48,106 bases of DNA. Source: Granulosicoccus sp. GTDB lineage: Bacteria; Pseudomonadota; Gammaproteobacteria; Granulosicoccales; Granulosicoccaceae. The stretch covers positions 1 through 48,106 of the forward strand of contig JABDKN010000222.1 of NCBI GenBank assembly GCA_013002205.1. Reading direction: 5' to 3'. Made by a program: the position numbers and the translations under genes. Below are positions 43,007 through 48,106 of this stretch, piece by piece; the stretch's first letter is position 1; each line of letters starts with the position of its first letter. Below the pieces are notes generated by a model. It was not told the DNA's origin and did no database searches. It was given only the letters and a program-made list of their open reading frames with translations.

Positions 43007-43633
43007 TCATGCGCTGAAAATATGCAGCTGGGCGTGCTGTAACAGGATAATCGTCTTGGCGTCGACGATCCGGCCGCAGCCTACCCAGTCGATGGCCTCC
43101 TCCATGCTGACCTCCAGAACTTCGATGTCCTCGCCCTCGTCCTCCAGCCCGCCACCCGTTCCAGAGCGACGGTTGGTGTCGTACTCCGCAGTATAATAAT
43201 AAAGCTGCTCGGTGACCGACCCGGGCGTAGCGTATGCCCTGAACAGAAACTGCGGCGTACCGATCAGAAATCCGGTCTCCTGCTGCGTTTCCCGCTGGAT
43301 GGTGGCCTCCGGGTTACCCTGCTCGATGATTCCGGCGGGTACTTCAAGCAGGAAACCGGCCTCGCCCAGCGTCCAGACTGGAAAGCGGAACTGCCGAATG
43401 AGGACGATGGATCGCTTCTCGAGATTATAGAGCAGAATCGCGGCACCGTGACCTCGATGGTATATCTCGCGTTGCTGCATTTGCCAGCGACCATCGGCGC
43501 GCCGGTAGTCGAAAGATACCCGTTCCAGTGTCGCCCATTGCTCGGAAAGGACAGTTCGACTGCGAACCTTGACTCGCTCGGAACGTGTTCGGGATCGCGG
43601 GTTCGACGTGGGTACGGGATAATTCGATTTCAC
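43007..43633 (-). CDS. NudK-like Nudix hydrolase with altered Nudix box
   Basis: About 208 residues. Outside the active site it follows E. coli NudK (GDP-mannose pyrophosphatase): HRGHGAAILLYNLEKRSIVLIRQFR, AYATPGSVTEQLYYYTAEY and GGGLEDEGEDIEVLEV. The Nudix box AGIIEQGNPEATIQRETQQETG has the NudK spacing, but the first Glu of the EE pair is Gln (Q118) and an upstream Glu is Asn. This may reduce metal binding or change substrate. The GTG at 43633 is preferred; a TTG at 43657 would add eight residues. Its family is clear; activity is not assured. Confidence 0.85.
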   Translation of the reverse strand: MKSNYPVPTSNPRSRTRSERVKVRSRTVLSEQWATLERVSFDYRRADGRWQMQQREIYHRGHGAAILLYNLEKRSIVLIRQFRFPVWTLGEAGFLLEVPAGIIEQGNPEATIQRETQQETGFLIGTPQFLFRAYATPGSVTEQLYYYTAEYDTNRRSGTGGGLEDEGEDIEVLEVSMEEAIDWVGCGRIVDAKTIILLQHAQLHIFSA

Positions 43634-43676
43634 GAAAGCAGGCCTGGCAGATGTCAAGTATCAACCACTATTCTGC

Positions 43677-43696
43677 CTGTTACAGCTTGTTACAGG
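43677..43696. promoter_or_regulatory. Direct repeat resembling a CpxR box, upstream of the Spy-like gene
   Basis: On the + strand TGTTACAG occurs at 43678-43685 and 43688-43695. Read on the minus strand this is GTAAC-N5-GTAAC, close to the CpxR consensus GTAAA-N5-GTAAA. The ten-base repeat spacing suits an OmpR-family dimer. It lies in the 175-base gap between nudK and the Spy/CpxP-like gene, which is followed by an OmpR-type regulator and sensor kinase. Confidence 0.55.
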
Positions 43697-43808
43697 CTGT
43701 AGCGCTTGCGAAAAGTTTGCCCGGGATCTTTGGACGACACTGTCCCTGTACCTTGCAATGAAGCACGGTCATGAGTTTTCACAATAATCGAACTTTCAGA
43801 GGACTGAC

Positions 43809-44255
43809 ATGATGAAACACCTTAAACAGATTATTATCGGGACCGTCGCCGTTGCCACGGTCGCAGCCGGCGCCACTGTATACGCGCAACGAGGCGAAGG
43901 CCACGGCCAGGAGCGGATGATAGAGCGCGTGAGCAGCAGACTGGAACTTGACGACAACCAGAACGCGGCGCTGAGTGCCTTTGCCGCCGAGCTGACAGAC
44001 ATGCGCGACCTGATGCGCGGTAACGGCACCAGTATGCGGGAAGAGTTCAAGGCCCTGATCGAGGCGGAAACCTTCGACCAGACCAGGGCGTTGAGCATGA
44101 TCAACGAGCGTGTGGCAGTCTTGCAGGCCAACGCACCGGAGCTGGTAGTTGCCGCTGGCACGTTCTTTGACGGGCTCTCGCCTGAACAAAAATCACAGGT
44201 CCGGGCGCTTGCAGAACGAGGTGGCCACCGCCATCACGATCGCTGGAATCATTGA
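43809..44255 (+). CDS. Spy/CpxP-like periplasmic chaperone-type protein
   Basis: A 148-residue periplasmic protein. The signal peptide (KHLKQIIIGTVAVATVAAGATVYA) is followed by a helical, charged domain with the Spy/CpxP features: RLELDDNQNAALSAFAAEL and a later LSPEQKSQVRAL copy of the LTxxQ motif. The tail RGGHRHHDRWNH is His-rich and may bind metal. The family blocks misfolding of envelope proteins or restrains the sensor kinase. AGAGGA lies five bases before the first of two ATGs. The regulator and kinase genes follow, giving a CpxP-CpxR-CpxA-like arrangement. Confidence 0.88.
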   Translation: MMKHLKQIIIGTVAVATVAAGATVYAQRGEGHGQERMIERVSSRLELDDNQNAALSAFAAELTDMRDLMRGNGTSMREEFKALIEAETFDQTRALSMINERVAVLQANAPELVVAAGTFFDGLSPEQKSQVRALAERGGHRHHDRWNH

Positions 44256-44306
44256 CAGTACTGATCGACGCCGGTGAGCGGCACCGATTACGCTAAGCTG
44301 TAGATC

Positions 44307-45020
44307 ATGCAATCGGTGCTGCTCATTGACGACGACGGCAAGCTGGCAGAAGTGCTGGGAGAGTACTGCGCGCGCTTCGGTATCCGGATCGACCCGGCAC
44401 TTACTCCCGGTGCCGGCCTGGCCAAACTGGCGCGTGATCACTATGACGCCGTCATCCTGGATGTCATGCTGCCGGAAATGGACGGCTTCGAGGTGTGCAA
44501 GCGCATTCGACAGCAAAGCGACGTCCCCGTCATCATGCTCACCGCTCGCGGTGATGTGACCGACCGCATCGTTGGCCTTGAGCTCGGTGCCGATGACTAC
44601 CTGCCCAAACCGTTTGATCCCCGGGAATTGATCGCCCGACTTCAAGTCAACATCAGGCGTCACGCCCGTACCGCCGCCGCTGAGGGGTCACCAGCTGGCG
44701 CGGATCTCCATTTCGACGGACTCTCCCTGTATCCGCTGCAGCGCGAAGTCCAGGTCAATGGAATTCCTGTTGCGCTGACCACCATGGAGTTTGCCCTACT
44801 GCATCTGCTGAGTTCCGCACCGGGCAAGGCGTTTTCACGCGATGAAATACTGGGCAGTCTGAAAGGCACCGACAACGAGCTGTTCTCCCGATCGGTGGAT
44901 ATCCTGGTCAGCAGGCTGCGCGCCAAACTGAAGCCATTGCAGCCGATCCGGACGCTGCACGGGGCCGGTTATGCCTTCGTGCTGCAGCCGCAGGACCTCG
45001 CCTCTGGCGGCAAGACATGA
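44307..45020 (+). CDS. OmpR/PhoB-family response regulator (CpxR-like)
   Basis: A 237-residue regulator. The receiver has D8-D9, phospho-acceptor D52 in AVILDVMLPEMDG, the Thr in MLTAR and the Lys in YLPKPFDP. The winged-helix output domain (about 140-230) has LTTMEFALLHLLSSAPGKAFSRDEIL and RSVDILVSRLRAKL. Its stop overlaps the kinase ATG (ATGA). With the Spy-like gene 51 bases upstream it forms an envelope-stress unit. Whether it is an orthologue of CpxR or a related regulator (RstA-like) cannot be settled here. Confidence 0.95.
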   Translation: MQSVLLIDDDGKLAEVLGEYCARFGIRIDPALTPGAGLAKLARDHYDAVILDVMLPEMDGFEVCKRIRQQSDVPVIMLTARGDVTDRIVGLELGADDYLPKPFDPRELIARLQVNIRRHARTAAAEGSPAGADLHFDGLSLYPLQREVQVNGIPVALTTMEFALLHLLSSAPGKAFSRDEILGSLKGTDNELFSRSVDILVSRLRAKLKPLQPIRTLHGAGYAFVLQPQDLASGGKT

Positions 45021-46402
45021 TCCGGATGCTGGCATCGTCACTGTCCCTGCGTCTGCTGGGTATCTTCGTGGTGACGGCTGTGCTGGTCATGCTCATCCTG
45101 ATTGCACTGTTCACTCGGGGTCTCAGTGTCCAGTGGGCCCGCTCGATACGACCACATCTGGTGCAGTACGTACAGTACGTGCAACAGGACCTGGGCAGCC
45201 CGCCACAACCGGCCAGAGCCGCCGCGCTCGCGCGTCGGCTGCCGGTGGACATATACATATTCCGGGCGGAGCGACTCCTGCATTCCACTACCAGCCGAAA
45301 GCTGGACATCGAGCAGCTCGATTTCGAACCGGTTGCCCGACACCTGGATGGTCGTGCCCTCGACTGGCAGGACAGATCTGCCCCGAGCGGAGTACCCATT
45401 GCCTCGCTGTCGCATCAGCACGGTCCCCATCGAATATTGCGCATCCTCGATGGCGAGTACACGATCTACTACGATCTGCGCGAATCAAATCTGCGACGTG
45501 GCGGCCGGCGTGCCAGCGATGATGAGCTGCTGCTGGCACTGGCGGCACTGGCACTGGTACTCAGTGGCAGCTATCTGCTCATTCGCCAGCAACTGTCACC
45601 CATCCGCCAGATTCAGAAAAGTGTAGGCATCATGAGTGAGGGCACCTTGAGCCACCGTATCGCGCGTAAAGGTAACAGCGACCTGGATGAACTGGCCAAC
45701 AGCATCGATGCCATGGCCTCACGCCTTCAAGCCATACTCGATGCCAAGCGACAGTTGCTGATTGCCCTCAGTCACGAACTGCGTTCCCCGATCACACGTG
45801 CGCGGATCAACGCCGAACTACTCCCCGAATCCCGAAACCGATCCAGACTGCTGGAAGACCTGTCGGACATGGAACAGATGATCCGCGACATCATGGAATC
45901 CGAGCAGCTTCAGGGACAGCATGCGGTCCTGAATCTGGAAAAGCTCGATCTGGCGGAGCTGTTCCGCACTGAACTTGCGCGACTGGCACCGGGCACTGAA
46001 CTGCAGCTGGGAAAATCCGGCAGCACGCTACCTTTCAGCGGTGACGCGACCCGGCTGCGGATCATGCTCAGAAACCTGGTCCACAACGCTCAGCAACACG
46101 GTAAGAGCAAGGATGGTAAAACGCACCTGCAGGTCTTCCTGGAGGCAAAGGCTGATGGATACCAGTTGCGCGTGGAGGATGAAGGGCCTGGTATCAGCAG
46201 AGAGCACCTGGGCGAGGTTTCCGATCCGTTTTACCGACCCGATGTGTCACGCAGCCGGGAAACGGGTGGGTTTGGTCTGGGGCTGACCCTCGCCCGTCTG
46301 GTAGCCGAAGCTCATGGCGGAGAACTCTCAATCGAGAGCGACCCTGCCCTCAGGCCGGGCACATGCGTACGCGTGCAACTGCCCCTTCGGCAACGGACAT
46401 GA
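45017..46402 (+). CDS. Membrane sensor histidine kinase (CpxA-like)
   Basis: A 461-residue kinase. TM1 lies near residues 13-36, a periplasmic loop of about 135 residues follows, and TM2 near 175-192 leads into a HAMP linker. The HisKA domain has His253 in LIALSHELRSPITRARI. The ATPase domain has N box MLRNLVHNAQQHG, G1 VEDEGPGIS, F box DPFYRPDVSRS and G2 GGFGLGLTLARL. It phosphorylates the regulator encoded by the overlapping gene. The periplasmic loop has no recognised sensor domain; the Spy-like protein may be its ligand or target. Confidence 0.95.
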   Translation: MIRMLASSLSLRLLGIFVVTAVLVMLILIALFTRGLSVQWARSIRPHLVQYVQYVQQDLGSPPQPARAAALARRLPVDIYIFRAERLLHSTTSRKLDIEQLDFEPVARHLDGRALDWQDRSAPSGVPIASLSHQHGPHRILRILDGEYTIYYDLRESNLRRGGRRASDDELLLALAALALVLSGSYLLIRQQLSPIRQIQKSVGIMSEGTLSHRIARKGNSDLDELANSIDAMASRLQAILDAKRQLLIALSHELRSPITRARINAELLPESRNRSRLLEDLSDMEQMIRDIMESEQLQGQHAVLNLEKLDLAELFRTELARLAPGTELQLGKSGSTLPFSGDATRLRIMLRNLVHNAQQHGKSKDGKTHLQVFLEAKADGYQLRVEDEGPGISREHLGEVSDPFYRPDVSRSRETGGFGLGLTLARLVAEAHGGELSIESDPALRPGTCVRVQLPLRQRT

Positions 46403-46566
46403 TCTCCAGCAGCGACTGGTCCGGGAAAGAAAATTAGGGAAGGTAGGAATTTTCCGACGAAACGGGAGGGAAATACTGACATCTGAAGAGCTGCAATCCG
46501 ACGGCAGAATAAGGGAAATCCGATTGAGCCGACACGGGCGCCCCGGCATACTCAGGTCTTGTTCAG

Positions 46567-46648
46567 GGACGGACATCCGCGGGAGGCAAGGGATTCGTGC
46601 CATTGGCAAAAGGGATTCTGGCGGATACCACGCACATCCGTCCTTTTG
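46567..46648 (+). ncRNA. Possible structured RNA or long terminator downstream of the kinase gene
   Basis: GGACGGA (46567-46573) pairs with TCCGTCC (46637-46643), and ATCCGC (46575-46580) pairs with GCGGAT (46621-46626) inside it. The outer stem is followed by TTTTG on the + strand. This nested fold lies in the 308-base gap 46403-46710 between convergent genes, which holds no supported gene. It could be a terminator, a 3'-UTR-derived RNA or a separate small RNA. Confidence 0.35.
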
Positions 46649-46673
46649 ATCCCGCAAATTGCCAGGGATGACC

Positions 46674-46697
46674 ACCCCGGCCAGGATGAGCCGGGGT
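46674..46697. terminator. Stem-loop between the sensor kinase and acyltransferase genes
   Basis: ACCCCGGC (46674-46681) and GCCGGGGT (46690-46697) form an 8-bp perfect stem with an 8-base loop. On the + strand it is followed by TCTCT; on the minus strand it lies 14 bases after the acyltransferase stop. It may serve both convergent genes. Confidence 0.5.
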
Positions 46698-46710
46698 TCT
46701 CTAGCTCCAA

Positions 46711-47997
46711 CTAGCGCCGCCCGTACAACAGCCGCCAGCTGATTTCCAACCATTCCCGCAGCATCGCGCTGAGGTGTCCTGCAAACCCGTCAAGGGATCG
46801 TGTCAATGTCAGCCACGCCAGCAGGACAGCGCCCTGCTGGCTGCGTTCATAAAGTGGATCAAAGTGTCGTGTACTGACCTGCAGTCGGCCGCCGGTTATC
46901 ATCGACGCCATGGGCGGGGCGATTCGCAGCGCGACATTGACGACAAGCACGGCAATGGCCATCGAGATGACTGGCGCTAGAAGAAACCAGATTATGAACA
47001 GTCCAGACTCGCGCCCACCGAAAAGTGGTTGCCATACGCCATAGAAAACCAGGGTCAGCATCAGGTAATGACTGCAGTAGGCAGCAAACAGGTACGGCGT
47101 AAAGCGCTGGACCCAGGCCTGCAGTCTACCGCCCAGCAGCAGGGGAATGAGAGTCCAGATAGCCAGGGAACCGAACAGTCGCCCGATGGGATACAGGACC
47201 GTTTCATCAAACTGCATGCCGCGTAAGGCGAACGCGGTTACCGCAGCATCGGCCACGCCACTGTGAACCAGCAATATCAACAGGGCAGCCAGAAGGGCCA
47301 GCAGTGTAAACAGAGGCCAGTACCGGTCCAGTGCGTTCAGTCGTACCTGCCGGCTGGCCAGATATAGACCGATGGAAAAGGCAAAGACCACCAGCGGTCG
47401 GAGAATCAGAATCGAGGACTGATCATGTTCCAGCAGATAGAACGCACCCAGCACAGGAAACAGCAACCAGGCAATCCGCTGCACGGCAAACAACAGCAGC
47501 GGTGACAGCAGTATGCAGACGAACAGGTCTCTGAGAAAGCCGAGATGCATGGTCGCACCGCTGACGTTCTCGGTCAGAAAAAAGATCACGTTCAGCCTGT
47601 CCATCAGGCTTGTCAGGTCATCCAGAAAGGTTGCACGCGACTGCGAAGCAAGCACATAGACCAGATAGGTGACTGTAGCCCAGAACACCATGGGCACGAC
47701 AATGGATACGAAACGTCGCCTGTAAAGGGACAAGGCCGAGCTGCCCGGCTTGAGCAGGGTAGTCGCCGCCAGGAACCCCGACACGACACTGAGCAACGCG
47801 GCACCTGCCCTACCCGGTCCTTCAACCAGCATGCCTTCCATGAACAGGAAGACGTCAGCTGATGTCAACGTATACACGATGCCGGCCGTCTGTCCGTCAG
47901 GAACGTGCACATAGATCATGCACAGCACACAAAGCATGCGCGCCATGCCTATTCTTTCTCGTGTCTCGAGATCTATGGGTAATCTTGCCGCCGACAT
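46711..47997 (-). CDS. Membrane acyltransferase (acyltransferase 3 family)
   Basis: A 428-residue protein with about ten membrane segments. The N-terminus ETRERIGMARMLCVLCMIYVHVP fits the acyltransferase 3 pattern, in which an Arg is followed by a membrane helix ending in a conserved His (here in YVHVP). A later loop with YRRRFVSIVVPMVFWA is also typical. Such enzymes O-acylate glucans, lipopolysaccharide or other envelope sugars; OpgC is one relative. The ATG at 47997 is preferred; an upstream ATG at 48072 would add 25 unsupported residues. No neighbouring sugar gene indicates the substrate. Confidence 0.78.
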   Translation of the reverse strand: MSAARLPIDLETRERIGMARMLCVLCMIYVHVPDGQTAGIVYTLTSADVFLFMEGMLVEGPGRAGAALLSVVSGFLAATTLLKPGSSALSLYRRRFVSIVVPMVFWATVTYLVYVLASQSRATFLDDLTSLMDRLNVIFFLTENVSGATMHLGFLRDLFVCILLSPLLLFAVQRIAWLLFPVLGAFYLLEHDQSSILILRPLVVFAFSIGLYLASRQVRLNALDRYWPLFTLLALLAALLILLVHSGVADAAVTAFALRGMQFDETVLYPIGRLFGSLAIWTLIPLLLGGRLQAWVQRFTPYLFAAYCSHYLMLTLVFYGVWQPLFGGRESGLFIIWFLLAPVISMAIAVLVVNVALRIAPPMASMITGGRLQVSTRHFDPLYERSQQGAVLLAWLTLTRSLDGFAGHLSAMLREWLEISWRLLYGRR

Positions 47998-48106
47998 ACA
48001 GCTGTCGATTCCTGCACCAGAACAGCTAATGATAGTGAACACGGAGCAACCTGTATGGATATTTCGTGACAATGTCGCAGTGGTGACGGGCAGGGGCGAC
48101 TCAATT

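Overview
The window is a gene-dense, GC-rich chromosomal segment of a Gram-negative bacterium, almost certainly a gammaproteobacterium. The evidence is the gene order aroQ-accB-accC-prmA-(zinc ribbon/DUF3426)-dusB-fis-purH, the fxsA-groES-groEL block, the fabA-fabB pair, a PlsB-type acyltransferase, DsbD, and outer-membrane and lipoprotein genes. A perfect CIRCE element before groESL argues against enteric bacteria and favours an early-branching, probably marine lineage (Chromatiales- or Granulosicoccus-like). That placement is inference. No tRNA, rRNA, insertion sequence, prophage or CRISPR array was seen.

Layout. 1-640 (+): the 3' end of hemB and a coupled CPBP membrane protease, closed by a strong stem-loop against the convergent purH. 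695-8839 (-): the housekeeping run aroQ to purH, in which Fis carries an unusual Lys/Ala/Gly/Thr repeat arm. 8977-9972 (+): SrkA kinase, whose best start looks like AUC. 10006-14073 (-): a CheY-like and CheX-like pair, fabB, fabA, a DUF4197 lipoprotein and bioY. 14227-17754: a DUF924 protein (+), Tag glycosylase (-) and a membrane GGDEF-EAL protein (-). 17957-20778 (-): groEL, groES and fxsA with CIRCE control. 21044-23590 (+): a DsbD with a duplicated N-terminal domain. 23602-27008: an AlkA-like glycosylase (-) and a GH63-type glycosidase (+). 27111-29434 (-): an ABC exporter and a small membrane protein. 29478-34759 (+): two membrane-linked GTPases and plsB. 34874-36286 (+): a TraF-like outer-membrane protein. 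36271-42780 (-): a six-gene envelope cluster (SdrD-like repeat protein, OmpA-like protein, HExxH lipoprotein, TerB-like, NnrU-like, spermidine-synthase-like). 43007-43633 (-): NudK-like hydrolase. 43809-46402 (+): Spy/CpxP-like protein, OmpR-type regulator and sensor kinase. 46711-47997 (-): a membrane acyltransferase.

How the genes fit together. Lipid synthesis recurs: accBC, fabAB with biotin uptake (bioY), and plsB. Envelope quality control also recurs: DsbD, Spy-like protein with a Cpx-like two-component system, OmpA, lipoproteins and an ABC exporter. DNA alkylation repair appears twice (Tag and AlkA-like). The least understood parts are the six-gene envelope cluster, the GTPase pair before plsB and the Fis fusion.
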